From: BOG-908 sp963795825
GTDB taxonomy: Bacteria; Pseudomonadota; Alphaproteobacteria; Acetobacterales; Acetobacteraceae
Assembly (NCBI GenBank): GCA_963795825.1
Contig: CAWCIW010000001.1
Location: 806,001-870,000, forward strand
DNA length: 64,000 nt
Direction: 5' to 3'
Part shown: positions 17,281-27,337 of the stretch, piece by piece
Position numbering within the stretch: position 1 is the stretch's first letter
Layout: every line of letters starts with the position of its first letter
The notes under the pieces: model-generated
Seen by the model: the letters and a program-made list of their open reading frames with translations, nothing else
Told to the model about the DNA's origin: nothing
Database searches by the model: none
Translations under genes and position numbers: made by a program

Positions 17281-17419
17281 GAAGGAAGGAAGGCCTTCTT
17301 TTCTGAAGAAAAGAAGCAAAAGACATTTGACTCCCCTGTCGGGTCCGTCCGGATAGATCGCCGACAGGGAGCAAAAGCTTTTTGCTTCTTTTTCTCGAAA
17401 AAGAAGGCCTTTCTTTTTT
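17281..17419. repeat. A/T-hairpin dispersed repeat, copy 7 (arms A/A), between atpG and the DksA-like gene
   Basis: A 139-bp copy. The left hairpin has the TGAA loop variant and the right hairpin the CTCG variant. The centre pairs CCCTGTCGG with CCGACAGGG. It lies in a 411-bp gap (17181-17591) that holds no other recognisable gene, 172 bp beyond the atpG stop. Confidence 0.92.
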
Positions 17420-17591
17420 CCCCGCCCGCCGCGCGAAGACATCATTCCGTAGGAGGCGACGTGGGATGATTTCCTCGAGGCACCCGGAAGCGATATTGGC
17501 TAACGCGCGCAGCCGGATATGCAGGTGAGTAATGCATTCTGATGCTGCAGTATCTGCTCGACACGAAGCTGTGCATCCGGGTGATACGCGC

Positions 17592-18476
17592 CTATAGCGC
17601 CTCCGCACCCGAAATAATCTCGATCAGTTCGCGCGTAATATTCGCCTGGCGCGTCCGGTTGTAGTTCTGCGTCAGCCGGTTGATCATGTCGCCGGCGTTG
17701 CGCGTGGCGTTGTCCATGCTCGTCATCTGCGCGCCGTAGAACCCGGCATTGCTCTCCAGCATGGCGCGGTAGATCTGGATCGCCAGGTTCTGCGGCAGCA
17801 GGCGCAGCAGGATCGTCTCCTCGTCCGGCTCGAACTCATACACCGCGCGCGCGCCCTCGCCGGTGTCGGCCGCCACCTCGGGCAACGGCAACGGGATGAT
17901 CTGCATTTCGGTGGGGATCTGCGCGATCACCGACTTGAACCGGTTATACACCACGGTCGCGACATCGAACTCGCCGCGCTCGAACATCTCGAACACCCGG
18001 TCGGCCACTTCCTTGGCGGCGACGAACTCGATGGTCTTGCGGCCGCCCATCGCCAGGTCGCCGCTCATGTTGTCGGCGAACTCGCGGCGCAGATAATCGC
18101 GCCCCTTGCGGCCCACGGCCATGATCTTGACGGTCTTGCCCTCGGCGAGCAGGCGACGGACCAGGCTGCGGGCCTGCCGGCCGACGCCGGAGTTGAACGC
18201 GCCGGCCAGGCCGCGATCTGCGGTCATGGCAATCACCAGATGAACCTGGTCGCGTCCGGTGCCCACGAGCAGGCGCGGCGCGCCGGGCGTGCCGGCCACG
18301 TTGGCGGCCAGGCGGCCCAGCATGTCCGACATGCGCTCGGCATAGGGGCGCGCGGCCTCTGCGGCAGCCTGCGCGCGGCGCAATTTGCTGGCGGCGACCA
18401 TCTTCATGGCGGACGTGATCTTGCGCGTGGATTTCACGCTGTTGATGCGGCCGCGGAGGTCTTTTAGCGAGGCCAT
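17592..18476 (-). CDS. atpG: ATP synthase F1 subunit gamma
   Basis: A 294-residue rotor subunit. The N-terminal coiled-coil helix begins MASLKDLRGRINSVKSTRKI and continues TSAMKMVAASKLRRAQ. The Rossmann-like middle has VIAMTADRGLAGAFNSGVGR. The C-terminal helix has MDNATRNAGDMINRLTQNYN and RQANITRELIEIISGAEAL. All hallmark segments are intact. A ribosome-binding AGGACC lies just before the ATG, downstream of the repeat that separates it from atpA. Confidence 0.97.
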   Translation of the reverse strand: MASLKDLRGRINSVKSTRKITSAMKMVAASKLRRAQAAAEAARPYAERMSDMLGRLAANVAGTPGAPRLLVGTGRDQVHLVIAMTADRGLAGAFNSGVGRQARSLVRRLLAEGKTVKIMAVGRKGRDYLRREFADNMSGDLAMGGRKTIEFVAAKEVADRVFEMFERGEFDVATVVYNRFKSVIAQIPTEMQIIPLPLPEVAADTGEGARAVYEFEPDEETILLRLLPQNLAIQIYRAMLESNAGFYGAQMTSMDNATRNAGDMINRLTQNYNRTRQANITRELIEIISGAEAL

Positions 18477-18510
18477 TTTCTAGGTCCTGATGTCGGCTGG
18501 CGGTAGGTAA

Positions 18511-18666
18511 GCAAGGAAAGGCCTTCTTTTTCGAGGAAAAGAAGCGAAAAGCTTTTCCTCCCCCGAATTTGCAACGCCCTGGCTTTTCCGGAAGCACACG
18601 GGCGATGCAAATGCGGGGAGCAAAAGCTTTTTGGTCCTTTTTCTCGAAAAAGGACTACTTGCTTCC
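18511..18666. repeat. A/T-hairpin dispersed repeat, copy 8 (mosaic arms A/B), between atpA and atpG
   Basis: A 156-bp copy. The left arm is type A (GCCTTC...GAAGC) and the right arm is type B (GGTCC...GGACT), so the two arms cannot pair perfectly with each other while each keeps its own hairpin. The centre pairs ATTTGCAACGCCC with GGGCGATGCAAAT. It abuts the atpA stop codon with no gap. Confidence 0.93.
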
Positions 18667-20208
<1,542 letters not shown>

Positions 20209-20211
20209 GGG

Positions 20212-20778
20212 TCAGGCTCCCTTCATGGCGAACTGCAGGCGCTGCAAGCGCTGCTTGATGCTGTTGTCGTAGAGGCGGGCGCCGATCTTGACGACCAGGC
20301 CGCCCAGGATGGACGGGTCCACCTGCTCGTCGATATTCACGTTACCGTAGCCGGCCTCGATCAGGCGGGCGCGCACGGCCTCGCGCTGCGGCAGGCTGAG
20401 GCCGTGCGCGGTGGTGACATGCGCGGTGACCACGCCGCGCTTGCGGGCGACCAGCGCGGCAAAGGCCGACAGGATGGCGCGCAGTTTGGAGAGGCGGCGG
20501 TTTGCGGCGATGACGCCGACGAAGCGCTGTATGGTGAGCGAGAAGCCCTGGTTGACCAGCACCGCGCGGGCGGCTTCGCTGGCCTGCTTCACGTCGATCA
20601 GCGGGCTGTCGAGCAGGCGTCGAAAATCTGGGCTGGTGTCGATCAGGCGGGCGAGCTCGCTTGCCTGGTCGACGGTGTGGTCAAGCGAGGCCTGCTCGTC
20701 GGCGAGGTCGTAGAGCGCCGCCGCGTAGCGATCGGCTAGGCCGCCGCTCTGGGAAATCGTCGTGCCGCCTGAGGCCAC
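20212..20778 (-). CDS. atpH: ATP synthase F1 subunit delta (OSCP)
   Basis: This peripheral-stalk subunit has 188 residues when started at GTG 20778. The first helix is SGGLADRYAAALYDLADEQ and the C-terminal motif is DEQVDPSILGGLVVKIGARL, the standard OSCP ending. An ATG at 20838 would add 20 non-conserved residues. It is the first gene of the F1 operon, the usual alphaproteobacterial order with the F0 genes elsewhere. The 20839-21067 gap upstream should hold the operon promoter, but I could not pick convincing -35/-10 boxes. Confidence 0.93.
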   Translation of the reverse strand: MASGGTTISQSGGLADRYAAALYDLADEQASLDHTVDQASELARLIDTSPDFRRLLDSPLIDVKQASEAARAVLVNQGFSLTIQRFVGVIAANRRLSKLRAILSAFAALVARKRGVVTAHVTTAHGLSLPQREAVRARLIEAGYGNVNIDEQVDPSILGGLVVKIGARLYDNSIKQRLQRLQFAMKGA

Positions 20779-21067
20779 CTTTGATGGTTCCGATTGCTGG
20801 TGTTGGGCCGGTTCTGGTCGGCGCCGGGCGAATAGCATGGGGGGTGGGGGGTGGCAACTTGGGTTGGGTGCTATCTTGCGCTGGCATCGCGATACGCTGC
20901 TCACGCTGACTATGGGCTGTTCGCCCGCGCAGGCAGACGGGTGAAGTCCATCGTCAGCGTCATCGGCCGTTCTTAGGTCAGGCGTAAGCCGGGTCGGGCT
21001 GTCTCTTGCCGGCTTCACCGCCTTGCCCGGCTGTTTCGGACGGACCTGCTTTGGTGCTTGCCTTCGG

Positions 21068-23155
21068 TCAGTCGGCCGCAACCGCTTCGGCCGTCTCGCC
21101 TGGCTGCAACCTCAGGCGATGCGCCTGCCGGCACAGGGCGGTCCACGCATCCGAGTTTATACCGCCGTTGCCCTCGTTCATGAACGCTTCGTTGCGACCG
21201 ACGAGCAGGCCTGGCTGCAGTATCTCGACGGTGCAGTGCGGATGGTCGAGGTCGGCAGCCATGACACAGAGCAGCGTGCACGGTGCGTAGCTGGTCAAGG
21301 CGGCGTGGAGGGAGAGGATTGCCTCGTGCGGTTCGTCCGTCTGTATCTTGTAGACGAATATCTTCGAATTGCTCTCGAGATCTTCGAGTAGCTTGCCGCG
21401 CAGAAAAGCCGTTCTGCGCAGGCTTTGCTTGAGAACCTTGTCGGCAGGCGCGTCCTCGGCTTTGACCCCGGTGTGCGTCCAGAACTGATACTGGTCATCC
21501 TGCAGATAGTATTCGCTGTGGTTGGCCGATGCGCGTTGGATCACCAGCCGTATGTTGTCGGGGTCTCCCAACCCTTCGAAGCGTTTCTGCAGGCCGCTGG
21601 TGAGCCCTTTCAGCGAGATGTTGCCCCATCGTAGCAAACCCAGCGATTCCGCGTGGAACAGGCGCTGAACCATGCCGAACTCGCAGCCGCCGAAATTTCC
21701 ACCGAGGCTCTCGAAGCCGGCAAACAGCTCTGTCAGGGTGTTGGCGGACGCTGCGGGCGAAGCCGCTGTCACCGCCCGTTCCAGATCGTCACCCAAGCCG
21801 ATCATCCGCTGGTTCAGCTTGCGCATCGCCCGGCTCTGCGGGAACTCCGCCAGGAACTGCGCGGAACGGCGGGCGGCTTCGGCGAAATCGCCACGTCGGG
21901 TCGCGACGACGGCATGTTGTTCGCGCGCGCGATCGTCTGCCGGGAAGCGAGCCAGCGTGGCTTCGGACAGAAGCTCGGCCTCTTCGTGCCGGCCGCACAG
22001 CCCCAGGCATCGGCAATAGGCGATCTCAAGCGCCAGCGTGGTGTTCGACCTGGCGCGAATGTCGCTCAGGATAGAGAGCGCTTCGGCGTGGTTGCCCTGG
22101 ACCTCGGCGACGCGCGCGCAGGCCATGGCCAGATCGCGGTCGTTCGGGAAAAGCCGTAGCCAGCCCTGGCCTCGCGTTGCGGCTTCATCGAGCTGTTTGG
22201 CCTCCCGCAATGCCAGGATATGCCCCGTATAGGCGGGAACGAAGTCCGGGAAACGCTCGTGGATGGCCGTCAGACGCTCGAAGACGCCAGGAAGACGGCC
22301 TTTGCGCCCGGGCGGCCGTCCGATGAGGGACATGGCGGCCTCGAGTGCCAGGGGCGCGTCGTCGGGGTCCTGGGCGAGCAGGATGTTCCAGTGCTGGGTG
22401 GCCTCGTCCCACGCCTCGCGTTTGGCGGCATGGCGTGCGGCGGTGAGGCGAAGCTGGCGATCTTCCGGCAGGGCGGCCAGTCCGGCTTGCAGGAGCGCCC
22501 TGGTTTGCAGCGGCTGCGCCTGGCGCCGGCTGAGCTCGATGGCGCCAAGATACCCGGCCGCGGATTGCGGTTGGACGGCGCGGAGCTTGGCGTAGCGCGC
22601 ATAGGCCAGTTCGGTATCGCCGGCGGCTTCGGCGCATTCCGCGCCTTCCCGCAGCATCTTCGGCGCTGCGGGACAGGCCTGCAGGCCCTGCGTGGCGATT
22701 GCCGCGGCTTCCTTCGGCCTGCCGAGGGCGCGCAAGGCGGTGATTGCTGCGAGGTAGCCGAGCGGCACCTTCGGGGCAGCTGCGCGGAGTTGCTCGGCCT
22801 GATGGAGAACGGCCGCGTAGTCCTTCTGCCGTTGCGCCGCGATGACGGCTTCGAACAGTTGCGTGTGAGATAGCGGCGCGGCGGTATCGGCTTGCACCGT
22901 TTCTGGCTGCGGTTCTGCCTGCGTCTGCACGGCGGGCGGCTGAGAGGCGGGCTCGGGGGTGGGCTGGGGGGCGGTGATGGCTTCGGGTGTTTGGATCGGG
23001 TTGGGCGGCAGCCCGGTAGGTTCGGTAGCGGGGGGCTCGGGCTGCAGCGTGCCGGCGGGTTCGGAAGGTTCGGTGCGGATGGGAGAAGAGGCGGTGGTTT
23101 CCGTGGCGGGAGCGACCGGACGGTTGCGATTACGCAGTTTCAGCCAGGGGAACAT
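21068..23155 (-). CDS. TPR-repeat protein with Pro-rich N-terminus and SLG/CEFG C-terminal domain
   Basis: A 695-residue protein. Residues about 10-90 are Pro/Glu/Thr-rich and probably disordered. Residues about 95-450 contain many TPR-like helical repeats (ALGRPKEAAAIATQGLQACP, AQGWLRLFPNDRDLA-type units). The C-terminal part has FESLGGNFGGCEFGMVQRLF and HAESLGLLRWGNISLKGL, a motif set I have seen in alphaproteobacterial proteins linked to glycan clusters and papain-like folds. That assignment is tentative. No signal peptide is present. It may act in cell-surface glycan work, as glycosyltransferases lie further along the window. Confidence 0.65.
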   Translation of the reverse strand: MFPWLKLRNRNRPVAPATETTASSPIRTEPSEPAGTLQPEPPATEPTGLPPNPIQTPEAITAPQPTPEPASQPPAVQTQAEPQPETVQADTAAPLSHTQLFEAVIAAQRQKDYAAVLHQAEQLRAAAPKVPLGYLAAITALRALGRPKEAAAIATQGLQACPAAPKMLREGAECAEAAGDTELAYARYAKLRAVQPQSAAGYLGAIELSRRQAQPLQTRALLQAGLAALPEDRQLRLTAARHAAKREAWDEATQHWNILLAQDPDDAPLALEAAMSLIGRPPGRKGRLPGVFERLTAIHERFPDFVPAYTGHILALREAKQLDEAATRGQGWLRLFPNDRDLAMACARVAEVQGNHAEALSILSDIRARSNTTLALEIAYCRCLGLCGRHEEAELLSEATLARFPADDRAREQHAVVATRRGDFAEAARRSAQFLAEFPQSRAMRKLNQRMIGLGDDLERAVTAASPAASANTLTELFAGFESLGGNFGGCEFGMVQRLFHAESLGLLRWGNISLKGLTSGLQKRFEGLGDPDNIRLVIQRASANHSEYYLQDDQYQFWTHTGVKAEDAPADKVLKQSLRRTAFLRGKLLEDLESNSKIFVYKIQTDEPHEAILSLHAALTSYAPCTLLCVMAADLDHPHCTVEILQPGLLVGRNEAFMNEGNGGINSDAWTALCRQAHRLRLQPGETAEAVAAD

Positions 23156-23213
23156 TGATGCACCATCGGGAGTGGGTGGCTGCGTTGTAGCAGATGGGCG
23201 CTCGCGGCGGCAG

Positions 23214-24485
23214 TCAGGCGAGGCGATCGAGGGCGCGGTAGTACCAGCTTCCGGCGATCGTCAGGGGGACGCGGAAGGTTCGGCCGCCGGGGAAGGGGAG
23301 ATAGGGGAGGTTGGCGAAGACGTCGAAGCGGGCGGGGTGGCCGAGCGTGGCTTCGGCGAGGAGGCGGCCGAGCAGGTGGGTGGTGGTTACGCCGTGGCCT
23401 GAGTCGCCGTGGCTGAACAGGGTGGTCGGCGTGAGGCGGCCGACATGGGGGATGCGGGGGAGGGTGAGGGCGAAGTTGCCGGACCAGGTGTAGGCGGTTT
23501 TGACGTCGGCTAGGGACGGGAAGGTTTTCAGCATCAGGGGGCGGAGTTTGTTTTCGATGCTGGCGGGGTCTGTGCCGCCATAGACTGTGCCGCCGCCGTA
23601 GAGGAGGCGGTGGTCTGGGGTGCGGCGGAAGTAGTCGAGGAAGTAGTTGCTGTCTTCGATGCAGTAATTGGCGGGGAGGAGGGCTGCGAGGCGGGCGGGG
23701 TTCAGGGGTTCTGTTGCGAGTATCTGGCTGGAGACCGGCATGATCTTGCTGCCGATTTCGGCGTGTAGGAGGGGGGAGAGGTAGGCGTTGCCGCAGACGA
23801 GGATGTGTTTGGCGGTTATGCGGCCGGTGGCGGTCTCGACCGTGGTGGGGGTGATGGTGGTGGCGCGGCTGTGTTCGTGGATGGTGCCGCCTAGGGATTC
23901 CAGGGCGGCGGCTTCGCCCAGGACGAGGTTCAGGGGGTGTATGTGGCCGCCCAGGGGATCGAGCAGGGCGCCGGCGTAGCGGTTGGTGGCGACGTATTTG
24001 GCCAGGCCTGGTTTGTCGGTGAGTTCGAGTGTGGTGTGGCCGTGGGTGGCCCAGATCTTTCGGGCGTGTTCTAGCTGGCGTAGCTGGCGGGCGGTGAAGG
24101 CGGTTATGGCGTTGCCGGGGGTTAGGGCGCAGTCGATCTGGTATTTGGCGACGCGGTCCCGGATGATCTGGCCGCCTTCGAGGGCCATTTCGCCCAGGGC
24201 GTTGGCGGCTTTCTGGCCGTAGCGGCGGGCGATCACGTCGAGCTCGCGGCTGTAGCCGTTGACGATCTGGCCGCCGTTCCGGCCCGAGGCGCCCCAGCCT
24301 ACCTGGGCTTGCTCGAGGACGGTCACTTTTGCGCCGTTTTCGGCGAGGTGCAGGCCGGCGGAGATGCCGGTGAAGCCGGCGCCGATTATGCACACGTCCG
24401 CGCGTGCCTCGCCCTTCAGCGGGGGGCGGGGTGGGGACGGGTTTGCGGTGGCGGCGTAGTAGCTGGGGGCGTGCGGCGTGGTCAT
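23214..24485 (-). CDS. FAD-dependent amine oxidoreductase, PuuB/OrdL-like
   Basis: A 423-residue DAO-family flavoprotein from ATG 24485. The Rossmann motif CIIGAGFTGISAGLHLAENG is followed by LEQAQVGWGASGRNGGQIV, the G-x-GASGRN-GQ signature of the PuuB/OrdL branch. The C-terminal FSHGDSGHGVTTTHLLGRLL closes the FAD site. Relatives oxidise gamma-glutamylputrescine or similar secondary amines. There are no putrescine genes nearby, so the substrate is open. It lies 29 bp after the unknown SOS-box gene. Confidence 0.84.
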   Translation of the reverse strand: MTTPHAPSYYAATANPSPPRPPLKGEARADVCIIGAGFTGISAGLHLAENGAKVTVLEQAQVGWGASGRNGGQIVNGYSRELDVIARRYGQKAANALGEMALEGGQIIRDRVAKYQIDCALTPGNAITAFTARQLRQLEHARKIWATHGHTTLELTDKPGLAKYVATNRYAGALLDPLGGHIHPLNLVLGEAAALESLGGTIHEHSRATTITPTTVETATGRITAKHILVCGNAYLSPLLHAEIGSKIMPVSSQILATEPLNPARLAALLPANYCIEDSNYFLDYFRRTPDHRLLYGGGTVYGGTDPASIENKLRPLMLKTFPSLADVKTAYTWSGNFALTLPRIPHVGRLTPTTLFSHGDSGHGVTTTHLLGRLLAEATLGHPARFDVFANLPYLPFPGGRTFRVPLTIAGSWYYRALDRLA

Positions 24486-24514
24486 GCCTGGCCTTGTAGC
24501 ACGCGTGCGGCGGG

Positions 24515-25159
24515 CTATTCGAGTTGAGGGGTGGTGTACCAGTCGATGCGGTCTGGCGGTTCGGTTTCGTATTCGCCGGAGAGGGAGGCGATCAGGCCTT
24601 CCATGCACGCCGAGAGTTGCGGGGTTGGGGGGAGGCCCAGATCGGCTACCACCGCGTTGAGAATGGTGCGCAGGGTGGCGAACTCTTCGGGGTCCTTGGC
24701 CAGGCGGGTCTCTATGGCGTTGTAGGCGTCCGCGGTGGTGAAGGTGAGGTCGGGGTTGTTGTTGGCGATGTCGGTTATGGCTTCCTGGAGGAAGCTGCGG
24801 CGGGGATCTGCGAAATGTTCGACCAGGTTGGTGGGGATTTTGGCGCCTTGTTCCAGGGCGGTGTGGAGCTTGATGGCTTGCTGGACGAGGCGGCCCATGC
24901 GGGCGAAGGCGAGGATGGGGTCTTTGGGGCGTGAGGGTGTGGGGGGATTGGGTTCGGGGGTGGCTGCGGCCGGGTGGGGCGCGGGGGCGGGATCGGGCAG
25001 GTGGGCGGCGGCGGGTTCGGGTGTTTGGGCGAGGGCTTTTGCGTCGGTGGCGGCGAGTTCGGCCAGTTCCATGCCCAGCTCGGCCAGGCGGCGGAGCATG
25101 CGCATGTGCAGTGCGGTGGCCTCCGACGGTTCCGGGGTGGGTTTGGTGTAGGCGTTCAT
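24515..25159 (-). CDS. Unknown protein with a LexA-box promoter
   Basis: A 214-residue protein from ATG 25159. The N-terminal third has a helical, acidic stretch (MLRRLAELGMELAELAATDA) and then a Pro/Ala linker (residues about 48-80). The C-terminal half is helical (ILAFARMGRLVQQAIKLHTA, NNNPDLTFTTADAYNAIETR). There is no signal peptide, membrane helix or recognised domain. The promoter carries a GTTC-N7-GTTC element over its -10 box, so it may belong to the DNA-damage regulon. The PuuB-like gene 29 bp downstream may be co-transcribed. Confidence 0.66.
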   Translation of the reverse strand: MNAYTKPTPEPSEATALHMRMLRRLAELGMELAELAATDAKALAQTPEPAAAHLPDPAPAPHPAAATPEPNPPTPSRPKDPILAFARMGRLVQQAIKLHTALEQGAKIPTNLVEHFADPRRSFLQEAITDIANNNPDLTFTTADAYNAIETRLAKDPEEFATLRTILNAVVADLGLPPTPQLSACMEGLIASLSGEYETEPPDRIDWYTTPQLE

Positions 25160-25187
25160 GGGTGGCTTTCGAGTTGAGTCCGCTCTG

Positions 25188-25218
25188 GAACATAACAAGA
25201 ACGCTACGGGTGTGTCAA
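25188..25218 (-). promoter_or_regulatory. Promoter with overlapping LexA-type SOS box
   Basis: On the minus strand: -35 TTGACA (25213-25218), an 18-bp spacer, and -10 TATGTT (25189-25194). The direct repeat GTTC-N7-GTTC (25188-25202) is the alphaproteobacterial LexA operator and covers the -10 box. Translation starts 29 bp downstream at 25159. The match is exact. LexA binding itself is inferred. Confidence 0.72.
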
Positions 25219-25600
25219 GGAATTTAAGGGCTTGGTTTTGCGCGCGTTGCGGTCGGCTGGCGTGGTGCCTGTGCTGGCTGTTTATTTTGCGTGGGGGGAG
25301 GTCGAAACGCATTGTTTTCGACTGGCGTTTGGACGCTTGTGGATTTTTGGATTGTGCGAGGCAAGAACGTAGGCCTTTTGTCATGCCGGTCGTGTCGGTG
25401 ATCGTCACTTCGATCGCGAACCGATCAGTGTTCACATCCGGGATATGGTCGATCAATCGGCAATCGCTTGAATCCGGCGGTGACACCATCGGTCTCCGGA
25501 AAATGGGACAGTGATATCCACCGAGCTTCGATGAGATCGAGGATGGTCGTTCTCAATATATCCAATCACGGCGAAACTGCATGTTGCCGGTGTCAACTCA

Positions 25601-25862
25601 GAAGACTTCGAGAAAAAGGAACGAAAACTTTTGCTCCGGGGCTTGGGCCTGGGCTAATACTTACGTTGCAAGCGTGGAATATTGTAGCCAGGGCTTGTAT
25701 GTTTTGGCTTCGAGATGAAGATTTTTGCCATAGAGCCTGCATCGGGTGCTTACGCGCGTTCTGCCACTCGGTAGGCTGCAGTTGCAGCGACGATCATCGT
25801 GCAGACGTCACGATAGAAGCCTTTTGAGTGTCTTCTCGAGACGGACTGCTTCCTGCTTGCCT
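25601..25862. repeat. A/T-hairpin dispersed repeat, copy 9 (degenerate, possibly nested)
   Basis: Recognisable remains are CTTCGAGAAAAAGGA..AAAACTTTTGCTCCGG at the left, and CTTTTGAGTGTCTTCTCGAGACGGACTGCTTCCTGCTTGCC at the right in shortened form. The 262-bp length and a second AGCCTGCATCGG segment inside suggest two merged copies. The rest of the 25160-25998 gap shows no gene. Confidence 0.65.
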
Positions 25863-25869
25863 GGATGCA

Positions 25870-25927
25870 TCACGCCTGTGGCATAGTGGACAACGCAAGC
25901 GCGTCATTCCCTACGCCACAGGCGTGA
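25870..25927. repeat. 13-bp inverted repeat
   Basis: TCACGCCTGTGGC (25870-25882) and its exact complement (25915-25927) face each other across 32 bp. The arms extend imperfectly on the loop side. It follows the degenerate repeat and may be a remnant of another small element. Confidence 0.6.
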
Positions 25928-25998
25928 CTACGGCAGGAGGAGCAAGTGGCTACGTTTCTTCTGGCGTCGGATGTTTGCGCGGCGCCGGTGGGTGAGGA

Positions 25999-26445
25999 TC
26001 AGGGGATGAGTTTGAGGGTGATCGGGCTGGCTTTGTCGTGCGGGGGGATGCGAACGGTGCCGATGCCTTCGAGAGTCATGCGGACGCCGCGTTCGTTCTG
26101 GATGATGTAGGCGCGCGAGGTGTGATTGCCGATCGAGGTGTATTGTCCGTTGATATCGGCGGGGGCTGCAAGGTTGAAGACGTCGCCGGACAGGCTCGGC
26201 GGCGCGTTCGCGGCGGTGCGGATCATGTGGAAGCCGGTGGCTTCGAAGCGGTAGTCGTGACCGTGGAAGGAGAGGGTTCCGCGGCCGAGGAGGCCCTCGC
26301 CGGTGCTGGACGGGTCGGTGAGGGTGAAGGTTACGTGGGCGCTGGGCGCGGGGGCCATGGTGCCTTGGGCAAAGGCGGGCGCGGCCGGCGCGATCAGGGG
26401 AGCGGCCAGGAAAAGGGCCAGGGCGGCGGTTTGAAGTGGGCGCAT
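25999..26445 (-). CDS. Secreted conserved hypothetical protein
   Basis: A 148-residue periplasmic protein with a clear signal peptide (MRPLQTAALALFLAAPLIAP, cleavage near AFA-Q at 26). The mature part is beta-rich, with a GEGLLGRGTLSFHGHDYRFE segment and LSGDVFNLAAPADINGQYTS, the kind of small barrel-like periplasmic domain common in alphaproteobacteria. I cannot name the family. It is separated from the next minus-strand gene by a 352-bp gap containing a half repeat and an open frame with weak support. Confidence 0.68.
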   Translation of the reverse strand: MRPLQTAALALFLAAPLIAPAAPAFAQGTMAPAPSAHVTFTLTDPSSTGEGLLGRGTLSFHGHDYRFEATGFHMIRTAANAPPSLSGDVFNLAAPADINGQYTSIGNHTSRAYIIQNERGVRMTLEGIGTVRIPPHDKASPITLKLIP

Positions 26446-26696
26446 TGCGAGTCTCCGGGTGGTTCTGCTTGCGGGTGGATGGACGCTAGATTGTTTCTTT
26501 GAGCGTGCAAAGTACGGCGCGGGTTATGTCTGGCCCGGCGTATGCGGCGAGTTGCGCCGGACTGGCACGCCCGCGGCGGACGGGCGTGTTATCCACCATG
26601 AGATACATGACAAGGTGCGACCTGCCCTCGGCAAGCCTGATAGAATAGCGGTGCCTCCTCAGCGCAGCATGTATCCAGCCTGGGCGCGACAGCACG

Positions 26697-26747
26697 GGAT
26701 AAGAGTTTTTTGCTTCTTTTTTGCAAAAAAGAAGGCCTTCCTTCCTG
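26697..26747. repeat. A/T-hairpin dispersed repeat, copy 10 (half copy, arm type A)
   Basis: A single arm: GATAAGAGTTTTTTGC, then the perfect 22-nt CTTC/GAAG palindrome and GGCCTTCC. It lies 50 bp beyond the stop of the secreted protein gene at 26798. The remaining 26446-26696 has no supported gene; a short minus-strand open frame ending at 26486 has no recognisable similarity. Confidence 0.88.
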
Positions 26748-26797
26748 TCCACCTCGACCACACAACTCGTAGCCCCGGCCGAGGGCGCGGCACGGCG

Positions 26798-27337
26798 TCA
26801 GCGCTCGATAAAGGAACCAGAAGGGATGGTTTTGGCGGCGTCGGCGGAGATAGTGGCGTCGGCGCCGCATTGTGTGTTGGCGATTGTCTTGCCGTTTTTC
26901 TGCACGACGAGGCCGCTGGAGAAATCGGGGTCGTTCTGGCCGTTTGCGCTGAACGAGGTGCGGGTGGTGCTGTCGTAGACCGTGTAGGTATAGGCGTGGT
27001 TCGTGGCGGTGATCTGGATTTCGCCGCCGCCGGAGAATTCGTGCGTTGCGGTGGTCAGGGCTTGCGAGGTCATTTCGATCTTGGCGGGCGTGCCGTAATA
27101 GTAGGTCGCTTTGCCGTTGTCGGCGCAGATCGAGACCAGTTTTTGTTTGATCGGGCAGGTGAAGAGCGGGGTTTGGCCGGCGGGGCAGAGCGAGGTGGGG
27201 GCGGCGTGGGCGATCGCCGGGGCGACGAGTGCGGCGGCGAGGGCCAAGGCCGTGCAGGCCGGGGCAATGCGGGGCGGAGCGAGACGAAGCGAGGCGGGCC
27301 GGGCCGGGCCGATGCCGGGGTTGTCGCGGCGGGTCAT
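26798..27337 (-). CDS. Secreted four-cysteine protein coupled to the LysM-GH19 gene
   Basis: A 179-residue protein from ATG 27337. The N-terminal Arg/Pro-rich stretch is followed by a hydrophobic export signal (ACTALALAAALVAPAIAHA). The mature part has four cysteines in CPAGQ, TCPIKQ, ICADN and QCGAD, which could make two disulphides, and a beta-rich middle (GGGEIQITATNHAYTYTVYD). The ATG overlaps the stop of the glycan-hydrolase gene (ATGA), so the two are translationally coupled. A partner, inhibitor or immunity role for the hydrolase is an inference only. Confidence 0.66.
   Translation of the reverse strand: MTRRDNPGIGPARPASLRLAPPRIAPACTALALAAALVAPAIAHAAPTSLCPAGQTPLFTCPIKQKLVSICADNGKATYYYGTPAKIEMTSQALTTATHEFSGGGEIQITATNHAYTYTVYDSTTRTSFSANGQNDPDFSSGLVVQKNGKTIANTQCGADATISADAAKTIPSGSFIER

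Noticed and set aside
23214..25193. A long minus-strand frame joining the PuuB-like gene with an N-terminal extension
   Set aside because: The extension is the antisense frame of the SOS-box gene region, has Arg/Pro-rich random composition, and the family start at 24485 is clear.
26486..26761. A 91-codon minus-strand frame upstream of the secreted protein at 25999
   Set aside because: Its first part is translated repeat copy 10. The rest has no recognisable features, so it is not listed as a gene.
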